From NCBI GenBank assembly GCA_913050005.1, contig CAJXBI010000006.1:1-53385 (forward strand): a stretch of DNA of 53,385 nt. Reading direction: 5' to 3'. The notes beneath the pieces are model-generated. The model had not been told where the DNA came from, ran no database searches, and was given only the letters and a program-made list of their open reading frames with translations. Below are positions 9,701 to 20,203 of this stretch, piece by piece; position 1 is the stretch's first letter, and every line of letters begins with the position of its first letter. This stretch comes from an uncultured Bacteroidota bacterium. GTDB lineage: Bacteria > Bacteroidota > Bacteroidia > NS11-12g > UBA9320. Made by a program: the position numbers and the translations under genes.

Positions 9701-11182
9701 TTATTTATCTAAACGAATTGCATATGCTTCCTTGTTACCGTCAGAACTAATTCCTTCAATAAGAATAGCACCTTCTTTTTGATTAAAAGCCTTTTCTGCA
9801 TCTGCGGTTGTGTAAATGGGTGTTTTGTCGATATGAGTAATCACAAAACCTTCGGGAATCCCCTTGTCTTTGAGTTCTCCATTACCAAGCTTAGCTACTT
9901 TTACTCCATTACGAATTTTGAGAGCTATTCGCTCATCTCTGCTAATATTTTCAATTTCAGCACCGAGTATCTTCTTCTCCTCACGCTTGACATCATTTAC
10001 TATTTTATTAGATCCATTCTTTGACAATAGTATCGCTTCAAAAGTTATTTTCTTTTTGTCTCTTAAAACAAAAACGCTAACCTTATCTCCAGGGTGGTAT
10101 TTACTAATATGTTCTTGAAGTTCAGAAGATTTATTTACAAACTCATCATCAATTTTTAAAATAACGTCACCAGCTTTTATACCAGCCTGATCAGCACTAC
10201 CTCCCTCTGAAACTGCTGGAATATAAACACCATTCAAACTATCCAAACCTTTCTCGTCGGCCAACTCTTGAGTGATATCTTGAATTCTAACACCTAAAAT
10301 AGCTCTTTTTACCTCTCCGTAATCCTTCAAATCTGTAATGATTTTTTTAGCTAAATTAATTGGAATAGCAAATGAATAACCTGAGTAAGATCCAGTCTGT
10401 GAAGCAATGGCTGTATTAATACCAATCAATTCTCCTTTGGTATTAACTAACGCTCCGCCGCTATTCCCTGGGTTTACTGCAGCATCTGTTTGAATAAAAT
10501 TTTCAATAGCATATTCCCCCCCACGCTGTCGTAATAAATTGATATTTCTGCCCTTAGCACTTACTATTCCAGCAGTAACAGTACTTGTCAAGTTGAATGG
10601 ATTACCAACCGCAACTACCCATTCACCCACATTTAACTTATCACTATTCCCCAAATTTAGAAAGGGTAAATTCGATTCTTCAATTTTCAATAAAGCCAAA
10701 TCAGTTTCAGGATCTACTCCCATAACCTCAGCTACATAAGATCGCTTGTCATCTAAAACCACTTCTACTTTTTCTGCATTGTCAACTACATGATTGTTCG
10801 TGACAATGTATCCATCACTATTAATAACAACACCAGAGCCAGATGATTGTTGAGGAGCTCCTTGATCAGGAAACCTAAACCCTGGACCAAAAAAATCTTC
10901 AAAAGGACTCATGGATGGACCTCTAGATTTACTTTTTATGAGTGTTTTAATATGTACTACTGCTGGGGTAGCAATTTCAGAAACAGACACAAAATCAAAT
11001 GCAACAGGAGCATCTGACATTTTTTCAGATAATGTAAATTTGGCGTTCTGGTGAAGATTAAAACTATCAGAGGTTTCCTTTTCTAATAATAATTGATTAA
11101 AACCTAACGCTATCAGACCACCTAAAGTACCTATTGCAATTAACACCAATACTTTTTTAAAATTTAGACTATTTATACTCAT
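9701..11182 (-). CDS. Do/DegP/HtrA family serine protease with PDZ domains
   Basis: [33 protein letters not shown] (GNSGG), [25 protein letters not shown] region. Confidence 0.95.
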   Translation of the reverse strand: MSINSLNFKKVLVLIAIGTLGGLIALGFNQLLLEKETSDSFNLHQNAKFTLSEKMSDAPVAFDFVSVSEIATPAVVHIKTLIKSKSRGPSMSPFEDFFGPGFRFPDQGAPQQSSGSGVVINSDGYIVTNNHVVDNAEKVEVVLDDKRSYVAEVMGVDPETDLALLKIEESNLPFLNLGNSDKLNVGEWVVAVGNPFNLTSTVTAGIVSAKGRNINLLRQRGGEYAIENFIQTDAAVNPGNSGGALVNTKGELIGINTAIASQTGSYSGYSFAIPINLAKKIITDLKDYGEVKRAILGVRIQDITQELADEKGLDSLNGVYIPAVSEGGSADQAGIKAGDVILKIDDEFVNKSSELQEHISKYHPGDKVSVFVLRDKKKITFEAILLSKNGSNKIVNDVKREEKKILGAEIENISRDERIALKIRNGVKVAKLGNGELKDKGIPEGFVITHIDKTPIYTTADAEKAFNQKEGAILIEGISSDGNKEAYAIRLDK

Positions 11183-11354
11183 ATCTTTCTTTAATTATAT
11201 ATTTAACAAATTTTATTCCAAAATGATTCTGGCTAATAATTTCATAAATTTGTAAGAGATTCTGATTTACAAAAACCATGTTATCAACGAACAACAAATT
11301 AAAATCTATATTAATTAATTTTCCTTTATCGACTAAAAGGTATAAATAATCCAT
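11169..11354 (-). CDS. Possible small hypothetical protein upstream of and overlapping the htrA start
   Basis: 61-codon ORF ([18 protein letters not shown]...KERYEYK) fills the htrA-sigma intergenic region; no recognizable family; the ORF-track version starts at 11402 inside the sigma gene. Confidence 0.25.
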   Translation of the reverse strand: MDYLYLLVDKGKLINIDFNLLFVDNMVFVNQNLLQIYEIISQNHFGIKFVKYIIKERYEYK

Positions 11355-11357
11355 AAA

Positions 11358-11903
11358 ATGTTCTTTTTTAGAAAAATATCGGATGAATACATCGTAGAAC
11401 AAATAAAATCTGGCGATGAAAAAATTCTTTTACATTTATATAAAGAATATCATAGCCTTATTAAAAGTTTCATATTTAAGAATGGAGGTGACGAAAGTAT
11501 TATAAACTATATTGTACAAGATACTATAATATCTTTATGGAAAAATGTTCAAAAACCTACCTTTTTATTGCATGCAAAACTATCAAAACATGCTCTAGCG
11601 ATTGCAAAAAAAAAATGGTTTAAAGAGATAAAGAAACGTAGTAAACTCAGACGTATTGATGCAACGCACTCTAAAACTCTGGAAGCAAATAATAATCCTA
11701 TTAATATTGATCATGATATTATCATAAAATTGATTCAAGAAATGGACGATCCTTGTCGAAGATTACTTGCTTATTTTTACTTTGATGGACTTAATAATAA
11801 AATTATTGCTGAGAAACTAAGCTTTGCAAATGCTAATAATGTAAAAAATAAAAAATATCAGTGTTTTAAAAAATTACAAACCACTGTGCTTAAACAATTT
11901 TAG
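11358..11903 (+). CDS. ECF-type sigma-70 family RNA polymerase sigma factor
   Basis: EQIKSGDEKILLHLYKEYHSLIKSFI (region 2-like), C-terminal LLAYFYFDGLNNKIIAEKLSFANANNVKNKKYQCFKKL (region 4 HTH). Confidence 0.85.
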   Translation: MFFFRKISDEYIVEQIKSGDEKILLHLYKEYHSLIKSFIFKNGGDESIINYIVQDTIISLWKNVQKPTFLLHAKLSKHALAIAKKKWFKEIKKRSKLRRIDATHSKTLEANNNPINIDHDIIIKLIQEMDDPCRRLLAYFYFDGLNNKIIAEKLSFANANNVKNKKYQCFKKLQTTVLKQF

Positions 11904-11917
11904 AAGTATAACTTCAT

Positions 11918-13021
11918 ATGAATATCGATCAAAAAACATATGAACTAATAAATTTATATCTATCTGGAGAATTAAGTGGTCCTTCTCTAGATACTTTTAA
12001 AGCTAGGCTCAAAAAAGATGATGATTTAAAGAAGAAAGTACAACTTCAGAAAGCACTAATTGACGGCATCAACGAAGTCAGATCTCAAGAACTTAAAAAA
12101 TTTATAACTGACAACGTATCTATCAAAAACAAAATTAATAGACCCTTATTTAAAACCGGACTCTCAATTGCAACATCTATAGTACTAATACTTGCCATTT
12201 TTTTTTCCATAAGACCTTTAATCAATAAAAAATCAATACATGTTAGTTCAACGATCAATCAAGATAGCCAAATTTTATCCAATGAAAATAGTACTTTGAA
12301 TCAAAAAATTATTAATGGAGACTCAATCGAAACGCAAGTAAAATTTATAGACACCCAATTAATCGTAAAAATCCCAGCACCAGAAATCATAATTAAAGAA
12401 GATATATTGGGTGATGATTCAATTTCTGACGAAGACGAGATCAAAACAGAAATTGAGGAAGTCGAGGAGAACTCAATACCTAATGAAAAAATCACTTCGG
12501 TTGAATATAATTCTGAAGATTATGATTTACTTGAAAATGACTCTGAAATACCCATTTCGAAAAAATCAGTTGAAAATAATATTTTAACTCACAGTGATGA
12601 AATTAGAGACGACTCTCTAATTCAAAAAGATCTGTTCTTGGATAACTCGAAAGTTAGTGTCAGATTATATTCAAATATTGAATCAAAAGATAGTACACAG
12701 ACTATAGCTCTAGAAACCTATAAAGCGTCAAAAAATTATGAAGTTAAACGTTCGAATTCAACGAAAAGTGCAGCAGTGCAATATTCAACTATGCAAGTAG
12801 AGTATTGGAAAAGTGTTGTTGGTTTTAGAGGATATAAATACGACGGAAATACAATCCAACTATACGGAATCATACCAAATGAAATTATTGAACTATCATC
12901 CCTAGACAACAGATTGTACCTAAAAAAAGGAGGTGAATATTATGAGATTAAAAAAAGTAACAAAACCAATAAATTTTCGGTGATTACTAACCCAATATTA
13001 CTAAAAGTACTCAATGAATAA
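11918..13021 (+). CDS. Single-TM hypothetical protein, putative anti-sigma factor
   Basis: Immediately downstream of the ECF sigma gene; N-terminal cytosolic part, TM GLSIATSIVLILAIFFSI, acidic exported region. Confidence 0.6.
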   Translation: MNIDQKTYELINLYLSGELSGPSLDTFKARLKKDDDLKKKVQLQKALIDGINEVRSQELKKFITDNVSIKNKINRPLFKTGLSIATSIVLILAIFFSIRPLINKKSIHVSSTINQDSQILSNENSTLNQKIINGDSIETQVKFIDTQLIVKIPAPEIIIKEDILGDDSISDEDEIKTEIEEVEENSIPNEKITSVEYNSEDYDLLENDSEIPISKKSVENNILTHSDEIRDDSLIQKDLFLDNSKVSVRLYSNIESKDSTQTIALETYKASKNYEVKRSNSTKSAAVQYSTMQVEYWKSVVGFRGYKYDGNTIQLYGIIPNEIIELSSLDNRLYLKKGGEYYEIKKSNKTNKFSVITNPILLKVLNE

Positions 13022-13799
13022 AAACGAAATACAATTTTATAAATATCAAGGAACCGGTAATGACTTTATTATCATCGATGATCTTCAAGAGTATCTTCCA
13101 ACACAGGATATTACTAAACTATGTGATCGTAAATATGGCATAGGAGCTGATGGAGTTATATTCATGAATAAGGCTGAAAATGTTAATTTTAAAATGATGT
13201 ACTTTAATGCTGATGGATCTGAAAGTTTTTGCGGTAATGGTAGTAGATGTGCTGTAAAACATGCTCAGTATCTAGGTTGGATTTCTAATGAGTGTATATT
13301 TACATCAAATGACGGTGAGCATTATGCTGAAATTGATGAGGAATCTGTTAAACTAAAGATGCATGACGTAGACTTTATTGTTGCCGAGGATATGGGTTAT
13401 ATCCTTAATACTGGTTCACCTCACTACATTGCTTACACTGAAGAAATAAATGAGTTAGATTTAGTTAAGGCCGCACAAGAAATAAGATTCAGTGACAGGT
13501 TTAAAGACGTTGGTATTAATGTCAACTATCTTGAACCAAAAAATGGAATACTTCACATCCGAACTTATGAACGTGGTGTAGAAGACGAGACTTTGAGTTG
13601 TGGTACTGGTGCAACTGCTTCGGCCATAGCTCACTATTTAGAGCAAAATAGCACTCAAAAAAGCTTCAAACAAAAACTTCAAACTAAAGGAGGAAGCCTT
13701 TATGTTAGCTTTGAAAAGACGAAAGAGCGATTTCAGAATATTACATTAAGTGGACCCGTTACCCTAGTATTTCAAGGAAAAATAGCAACTAAAATTTAG
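13014..13799 (+). CDS. dapF: Diaminopimelate epimerase
   Basis: YQGTGNDFIIID, ESFCGNGSRCA, ETLSCGTGATA catalytic cysteine motifs. Confidence 0.97.
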   Translation: MNKNEIQFYKYQGTGNDFIIIDDLQEYLPTQDITKLCDRKYGIGADGVIFMNKAENVNFKMMYFNADGSESFCGNGSRCAVKHAQYLGWISNECIFTSNDGEHYAEIDEESVKLKMHDVDFIVAEDMGYILNTGSPHYIAYTEEINELDLVKAAQEIRFSDRFKDVGINVNYLEPKNGILHIRTYERGVEDETLSCGTGATASAIAHYLEQNSTQKSFKQKLQTKGGSLYVSFEKTKERFQNITLSGPVTLVFQGKIATKI

Positions 13800-13849
13800 C
13801 ATAGCTTCAAGGTCACTTGAATCAAAATACTCACAGTAAATTATATTAT

Positions 13850-14893
13850 TTACTTGAGTTTAACATCTAAGGCGTCCCTTAAAGCATTCCCTAAAAAATT
13901 AAAACTCATTACAAGAAGCATAATACATATACCTGGTATAATGGCTAAATAGGCCGCATCAAACACAATATAATTATAATGTTCTTTGATCATACTCCCC
14001 CAACTTGGTGTTGGTGCTTGTACACCTAGTCCCAAAAAACTTAACCCCGCTTCCAATAATATAGCACTTGCAAAGTTTGCTGCACTGATTACAATAATCG
14101 GAGCCATAATGTTTGGAAGAATGTGTTTAAGCAATATTCTAAAAGTGCTAAACCCAAGGACATTTGCTGCCTGAACATATTCCATTTCTTTAATTTGTAG
14201 TACTTGTCCCCTAACAACTCGAGCAAGTTCAACCCACATACTTAAACCTATGGCTAAAAAAACTTGATAGATTCCTTTTTCTTTAAAAGCAAAGCTAATT
14301 GATATGGCAATTAATAAACTTGGTAAGCTCCAAATAACATTAATTAACCAAAGAATAATTTGATCTACCCAACCCCCAAAATATCCTGCTAATAATCCCA
14401 ATATGGTTCCAATAATCATTGTGATTAATACAGCCATAAACCCTACCAATAAAGATATTCTAGCCCCCAAAATAACACGGCTTAGCATATCTCTTCCATA
14501 GCGATCCGTACCGAGGTAGAAGGTTATATTACTGAGATCATTTTGTTGAATTGGCCTACCTAGTCTTTGCCAAAAATGAACACCTCTTTTATCAAAAACT
14601 GCAAAGCTATCTGTACCACTCAATCCCATTATAGGAACTCTATTTAGCTTGTTCGGAGAACCGAAAAGCCAATGACTCAGCAATGAATTTGATTGCTCTA
14701 TTGGAGGCTGACTAATTGATAAAAAGTCTACTGAAAATCCAGGTTTTTGTAAAGCAATTTCAAGGTGAATATCATTTGCGTTGGTTGAGGAATCAGGTAT
14801 TATAAGATAGCCTAAAAGTGAAACTGTAGTTAAACCAGTAATAAAGACTAACCCAAATAAACCTAATTTATTCTTGTTGATCTTCTTCCACAT
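13850..14893 (-). CDS. ABC transporter permease, DppC/OppC-like
   Basis: FYLGTDRYGRDMLSRVILGARISLLVG; EYVQAANVLGFSTFRILLKHILPN; LLEAGLSFLGLGVQAPTPSWG. Confidence 0.93.
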   Translation of the reverse strand: MWKKINKNKLGLFGLVFITGLTTVSLLGYLIIPDSSTNANDIHLEIALQKPGFSVDFLSISQPPIEQSNSLLSHWLFGSPNKLNRVPIMGLSGTDSFAVFDKRGVHFWQRLGRPIQQNDLSNITFYLGTDRYGRDMLSRVILGARISLLVGFMAVLITMIIGTILGLLAGYFGGWVDQIILWLINVIWSLPSLLIAISISFAFKEKGIYQVFLAIGLSMWVELARVVRGQVLQIKEMEYVQAANVLGFSTFRILLKHILPNIMAPIIVISAANFASAILLEAGLSFLGLGVQAPTPSWGSMIKEHYNYIVFDAAYLAIIPGICIMLLVMSFNFLGNALRDALDVKLK

Positions 14894-16310
14894 TTCTATA
14901 ATTTATCTCTATGGCAGTAATTATAGCCATGAAACTATACAATGGTACTGCTATTTTGTCAAATTCAGAATAATTATTAAGTAATGCGTGAGTGAAATAA
15001 GTGACTAGCCCAAGAAACGCAGCCAAACTTAACACTTTTGGAATACCCACTAAAACCTGATGATGCTTAAAACCTAAGTAGGTAACTGATAAAACAACTA
15101 ATAAAAAAAGAAATGCTCCTATCAAACCACTTTCAGCTAATGGCCTCAAATATTCAGAATGAATTCCTCCTAATTTACCGGCGTTAGTACTAATTATTGT
15201 CATTTGGTGTGGTAGTTGAAATTGTCCATACTTAAAAGTATATGTACCTGGGCCCCAACCCATAATTGGCTTTTCTTCGAACATACGAACTGCACAACTC
15301 CACCTGTTTATACGTTCTAAATTTGAAGGATCAGATGTCACATTACCAACAGATTGTAAATGATTTTCAATATTATCATCTGACTCTTTTTTGTTTCTAG
15401 ATAAATTAGTCTCAATATCATCTAGATTGCTAAAAAGAAAACCTATCAAAACACATCCTAGAAACATTAAATGATGAAAACGAACTTTAAGTAGAAGAAA
15501 GACATATAACAGTAAGCTAACTGCAATACTTACCCATGATGCCCTTGTAAATGATAATGCTACTGCGACAATTAAAAAAAAGAAAAGACACCAACTAATC
15601 ACTCTCACTAAAGGTGAGTATGAAAGATGCTTACCGTGAATTGCAAAAACAAAAAGAACTGGAATAACAAAAGAGATACAAGCTGCATACATCCCGTGAT
15701 CAGGCAAGAAAGGTCTCATTGCAGTGTATGCTGCAGCTCGTCCGAAGCCTTCTTGACTGTGTTGCCAGAGTGTGTAGATCACTAAAATGCTAACTGAGGC
15801 AATAAAAAACCACAAAAATCGCTTAATTATGTCGTAACGTTGAAAATATCTAGATAATAAGAAGTAAAAAACAACTAGATACCAACTTTTCATTAATACA
15901 TATTTTGCTGATATTAAGGGCATTGTACTATTAATGGCTGTAACAACTAACCAACCAAAATCAGCCAATAATAAGATACTCAAGACTACCTTTAAATCCT
16001 TTAAGTTAAGTCTTTTTGAAGTTAAAAGCTTAAGCAAAACACCAATAAAAATAAGTATAATAAGAGGCTCTGTTGGTAAACTTAAATTAACAGTGCTATA
16101 TCTTTCATCGATCAAATGAACAGACAAAGGAGTAGCAAATGCAAGAAAATATAAGGTATACTTAGGTTGTATTATGGTGGACCAAATTGCAAAAAGTCCG
16201 ACAGGTAAGAATATTAACGGATATAACTCTGCGTAAATGCAGAAAAAACAGAAAATAAGACAACTAAGTGCCGTTACATATACCCTATTTGCAGTAAACC
16301 AGGTGCCCAT
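14868..16310 (-). CDS. O-antigen ligase family protein
   Basis: Multi-TM; RWSCAVRMFEEKPIMGWGPGTYTFKY ... HSEYLRPLAESGLIGAFLFL (Wzy_C). Confidence 0.88.
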   Translation of the reverse strand: MGTWFTANRVYVTALSCLIFCFFCIYAELYPLIFLPVGLFAIWSTIIQPKYTLYFLAFATPLSVHLIDERYSTVNLSLPTEPLIILIFIGVLLKLLTSKRLNLKDLKVVLSILLLADFGWLVVTAINSTMPLISAKYVLMKSWYLVVFYFLLSRYFQRYDIIKRFLWFFIASVSILVIYTLWQHSQEGFGRAAAYTAMRPFLPDHGMYAACISFVIPVLFVFAIHGKHLSYSPLVRVISWCLFFFLIVAVALSFTRASWVSIAVSLLLYVFLLLKVRFHHLMFLGCVLIGFLFSNLDDIETNLSRNKKESDDNIENHLQSVGNVTSDPSNLERINRWSCAVRMFEEKPIMGWGPGTYTFKYGQFQLPHQMTIISTNAGKLGGIHSEYLRPLAESGLIGAFLFLLVVLSVTYLGFKHHQVLVGIPKVLSLAAFLGLVTYFTHALLNNYSEFDKIAVPLYSFMAIITAIEINYRNVEEDQQE

Positions 16311-17312
16311 CTACTTGTCGAGCAGATTTTTCTTTCTATTGTTTATTAACAACACAACAATACTTGAGAAAGTGACAACAGCTGTTACCACAAGTACAAT
16401 TAACCATCGAATAGGGTACGATTTCTTTTCTGCTGGTGAAGCACTTGTGAGAACAAATTTTTGGGGAAGCGTCTTTTCTACATCTACCTTTGCTTTATCA
16501 AATCTTTTTCTCAACTTACTTAAACTTTCCAATTCTAAAATCAATGTTTCATTGAGATAAGTAAACTCTCCTGCATATTTTGCCAATTCGTTTTGTTGTT
16601 TCTTTAAAGAATTAATCTTTGCTTGACTAACTGCTTTGTATAACTCTTCTGATATGGCCCTACTTTGTTCTTCATAATTGGTAATACCTTTTTGACCAAG
16701 TTCTTTTAATCTTGTTCTCAAATCCCAAACCTCTGCCTCTTTATTCTTAAACTCATCTTTCACAATTTGAAGTGCTTCCAAAGAAACTTGCTTTTGTATT
16801 TCGGTCTTAACAGAATCATACAAAATTCCTATACCATTAGCTATTTCAGCAGATTTAATTGGATCCTCATCCAGTACAGTTATACTTACGGCTAAATGTC
16901 TTGTTCTCTTAAATTGAATATTTGTAGCCATCTTTTTAGCTAAGTCTGTTAGGGGACTTTTGCTATCAATCCTATAATGGTTCATAAGATCAAAATTTCT
17001 TACTATTCGACCTTGAAGTGCAGATGAATTCAACAACTGCAATGCGTTTTCTGCCTCTTCTTCCTCACCAAATGCTAATGGATCTGCTTGTCTCTGAGTC
17101 AAATCTGTAAACATGGCATTACCGATTGAATTTATAGTGGTTGGATAAAAAATAACTTCAGACTTAAACTTAGGTTTTATGAAAAATGGACCCGAGAATA
17201 TAGAGGATAGAATCACTGTAATAATACTGACGATAATAAGAGGTCTCCTCTTTAACCAAATAATAGATGTAATATCTAAAAAATTAAGTTCAAACTCCTT
17301 GTTCTGTTTCAT
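16311..17312 (-). CDS. Wzz/chain-length determinant-like polysaccharide biosynthesis protein
   Basis: N- and C-terminal TMs flanking a coiled coil; KPKFKSEVIFYP; SASPAEKKSYPIRW. Confidence 0.85.
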   Translation of the reverse strand: MKQNKEFELNFLDITSIIWLKRRPLIIVSIITVILSSIFSGPFFIKPKFKSEVIFYPTTINSIGNAMFTDLTQRQADPLAFGEEEEAENALQLLNSSALQGRIVRNFDLMNHYRIDSKSPLTDLAKKMATNIQFKRTRHLAVSITVLDEDPIKSAEIANGIGILYDSVKTEIQKQVSLEALQIVKDEFKNKEAEVWDLRTRLKELGQKGITNYEEQSRAISEELYKAVSQAKINSLKKQQNELAKYAGEFTYLNETLILELESLSKLRKRFDKAKVDVEKTLPQKFVLTSASPAEKKSYPIRWLIVLVVTAVVTFSSIVVLLINNRKKNLLDK

Positions 17313-17368
17313 TTAGTTTTTTTGATTTACAAAAGTATGTTATTTGGTGAATTACTTTTATTCCTAGT

Positions 17369-18790
17369 CTAACTATTCAAGTGTTTTACACTGAACAACT
17401 TAAGTAAATATGCAACTAGGAATACTACAACTGCTATTAACACAAAATGAACGATAGGATTATCAAAATATTGTTTAAAACCTACAATTACAATCAATAA
17501 CATCAATACCCCTAATATCTGCCTAAATGTATCAGTCCTTTTAAGCTTAAAACTAAACTTCAGATAGCTTAAAATAAGACATACACCTCCAAATATTAAT
17601 TGACTCGAAAGAGTAGCTATTGCGGCACCGCTTGCCCCATACAATGGTATTAACTTAATATTTAATATCAAATTGATCACAAGAGTAATAAGTGCCGCTA
17701 GATTGAGATATTTTAATGCTAATGCCGCAGTTAATAAAGTGCCATAAACTAAAATTAATGCTGAACCAATAAAACCAAACATTAAAATAATAAATGCATT
17801 TGAACTTGCATCTGAAACTTTATCAGGATAAAGCAACTGCATAATGTCAGTACCATAAGAATAACTAAAAAATACCGCTGTAAAACCAACTAGTAAGAGC
17901 AACTTAGATGTATAACCACTTACCTCTCTAAGGATATTGACATCATTAATATTTTTGCTAAAAAAAGGCAATAAAACACCACTAAATATTTGAGCAAACA
18001 TTAACAAAGCGTAAAATAATCGATATCCCAAAGCATAGACTCCAGCCTCTTCATCACCAACTAAAAGTTTAAGCATTACACTATCCATATAATTATATAA
18101 ACCCATTAACATTATCAATAATGCAAATGGCCAAGACTGCTTAAGTATTGGAATAATCTTGTGAAATTGAAATGAGATTCTAATTTTATATAACTGCTTT
18201 CTCAAGAAAAAAACCAACAAAATTGATACTACGATTACTCCTATTAATTGTGCATATATAAAACGGTTGATCGTTAACCCCCAGTCCAAAATACCTCCCC
18301 AAATTAAAACACTACATATTGATATAATAATAATTCTATCCAATACCATAAAAATTCCATCCCATTTGAATTTTTGTAAGCTTGAAACTATTGATCTTAG
18401 ATATTGATTAAATGACGTTATGATTTGTAAAATACACAAGATTAATAATAGATTAAACTCCAATCGATTATATCCCAATAGACTCCCTACACTAAAAGCT
18501 GCAAGTAGATATACAAACATTAATAAAATCTTTAGCCCAATAATGTTCCCAGCAATTGAGACTATTTTATTAGTATCTCTTGAAATCTCAGTAGTATTAT
18601 ATCCATTCAAGCCGAGATCAAGCACAATAAAAAACATAAGACTAAAATTAAATAATGCAAAATAATTACCATAGATTTCTTGAGTAAGAGCATTTTGAAC
18701 AGCTCTATCAATCACTAAAATCCAGACCGGTTTTATAAGTAAATTTAAAACCTGCATAAAAGCGATATCTGACAGGTACTTTTTTAGCAT
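17369..18790 (-). CDS. Oligosaccharide flippase family protein (Wzx-like)
   Basis: Multi-TM MATE/PST fold; LGLNGYNTTEISRD, GVYALGYRLFYALLMFAQIFSGVLLPFFSK. Confidence 0.88.
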   Translation of the reverse strand: MLKKYLSDIAFMQVLNLLIKPVWILVIDRAVQNALTQEIYGNYFALFNFSLMFFIVLDLGLNGYNTTEISRDTNKIVSIAGNIIGLKILLMFVYLLAAFSVGSLLGYNRLEFNLLLILCILQIITSFNQYLRSIVSSLQKFKWDGIFMVLDRIIIISICSVLIWGGILDWGLTINRFIYAQLIGVIVVSILLVFFLRKQLYKIRISFQFHKIIPILKQSWPFALLIMLMGLYNYMDSVMLKLLVGDEEAGVYALGYRLFYALLMFAQIFSGVLLPFFSKNINDVNILREVSGYTSKLLLLVGFTAVFFSYSYGTDIMQLLYPDKVSDASSNAFIILMFGFIGSALILVYGTLLTAALALKYLNLAALITLVINLILNIKLIPLYGASGAAIATLSSQLIFGGVCLILSYLKFSFKLKRTDTFRQILGVLMLLIVIVGFKQYFDNPIVHFVLIAVVVFLVAYLLKLFSVKHLNS

Positions 18791-18791
18791 T

Positions 18792-20150
18792 CTAGTTTTT
18801 TGGAGCTACTGTTTTGTTCTCAATAATTCGAGTATAGTTCAGTAAAAGGAATCCTAAAACGAAGAAAACCATCATCATTAATACTGACATTCGCATGTTA
18901 CCAAATGTACCCTCAAGAAGTCCAAATAAGAATGGACCAATGATTAAACCTACTTTTTCCATGACATCATAAAAACTAAAATAAGAAGCTGAATCGTCTG
19001 TTTTTGGTAACATTTTACTGTAGGTTGACCTACTCAAAGATTGAGTTCCTCCCATAATAAATCCTACTATAATTGCTAATAAGTAAAATTCGAGTGGTAA
19101 ATCAATAAAATAGGCAACTATAGTACATATGACCCAAATAAAAGTCGATAACATTAATGTTTTCAAATTACCAATTCGTCTCGATAAACTTGATAGAACA
19201 TAGGCCCCAGCTACTGCGATTAGTTGAATCAGTATAATACTAACGATTAGCCCAATCTTACTAGATTGCCACCATTCACCATCATCAATCCAGTTAATCT
19301 CTTTACTTGCAAATAAGACAGCAAGTAACATGACAGTCTGCACACCCATATTATAAGTGAAATAACTGACTAAAAACCATTTTACTTTTCTATAGTTTTT
19401 TAACTCTCTCCATACCTTAATCAACTCCCTATAACCGTTCCATATAAAATTATCTTTTTTCTCTCTAGTGATATAATGACTAGAGTTTGGGAGATAATAA
19501 TACGTATACTGAGCAAAACCTATCCACCAAGCACCCACGATAATAAAAGCAAAACGAATGGGCATTATCCCTAATACTTGAGTTAACAATAAAATAGTAA
19601 CCAATAATAAAACACTTCCAATATAACCTAAGGCAAACCCCCTTGCACTAATCTGATCATGTTGATCCTTATCTGCAATTTCTAATAAAAAAGAATTATA
19701 AAAAACCAAACTTCCCCAAAAACCGATACTAGCAAAAAACAAGGGCAGCATACTCATCTCAATATTTTCTACATCGAAAAAATATAAAGACATGCAACCA
19801 GCTGCACCCAAATAACAGAAAAACTGCATAAATCGCTTCTTAGTTCCAGAATAGTCTGCAATTCCAGATAAAATTGGAACTAAAATGACCACAGTCAGGA
19901 ATGACAGTGAATACACGTATGAATACAATTCTGTATTTACAAATTCTCTACCAAAGAATACTATCATGTCAACACTATCACCATTAATCTCGCGAACTAA
20001 ACCGTTTTCTGCGGCATGACTTTTGGTAACTGCTTGATAAAAAATAGGAAAAATCGCAGTGGATATAATGAGATTATAAACCGAATTGGCCCAATCATAA
20101 AATGTCCATGCTCTAATTACTTTGGGATCGTTTTTTTTAAATACTCGCAC
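18792..20150 (-). CDS. MFS transporter (UMF1/Atg22-like)
   Basis: KVIRAWTFYDWANSVYNLIISTAIFPIFY; GGTQSLSRSTYSKMLPK. Confidence 0.92.
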   Translation of the reverse strand: MRVFKKNDPKVIRAWTFYDWANSVYNLIISTAIFPIFYQAVTKSHAAENGLVREINGDSVDMIVFFGREFVNTELYSYVYSLSFLTVVILVPILSGIADYSGTKKRFMQFFCYLGAAGCMSLYFFDVENIEMSMLPLFFASIGFWGSLVFYNSFLLEIADKDQHDQISARGFALGYIGSVLLLVTILLLTQVLGIMPIRFAFIIVGAWWIGFAQYTYYYLPNSSHYITREKKDNFIWNGYRELIKVWRELKNYRKVKWFLVSYFTYNMGVQTVMLLAVLFASKEINWIDDGEWWQSSKIGLIVSIILIQLIAVAGAYVLSSLSRRIGNLKTLMLSTFIWVICTIVAYFIDLPLEFYLLAIIVGFIMGGTQSLSRSTYSKMLPKTDDSASYFSFYDVMEKVGLIIGPFLFGLLEGTFGNMRMSVLMMMVFFVLGFLLLNYTRIIENKTVAPKN

Positions 20151-20203
20151 AATTATTTCAAAGCAAGCAAAAAAATCAAGACAACAAGAACTTATTTATG
20201 CAC

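Noticed and set aside
9779-10739. Plus-strand ORFs inside htrA (81, 84, 66 aa)
   Set aside because: Antisense shadow frames over a clear HtrA protease.
13806-13854. Two short inverted repeats (TTCAAG-GTCA-CTTGAA and AGTAAAT-N6-ATTTACT) between dapF and the OppC-like gene
   Set aside because: Could act as weak terminators, but the stems are short and AT-rich without a clear U-tract; not strong enough to call.
14868-18790. Horizontally acquired exopolysaccharide island
   Set aside because: Ligase/Wzz/Wzx are present, but flanking genes are core, no integrase, IS or direct repeats are visible, and no glycosyltransferase cluster accompanies them here.
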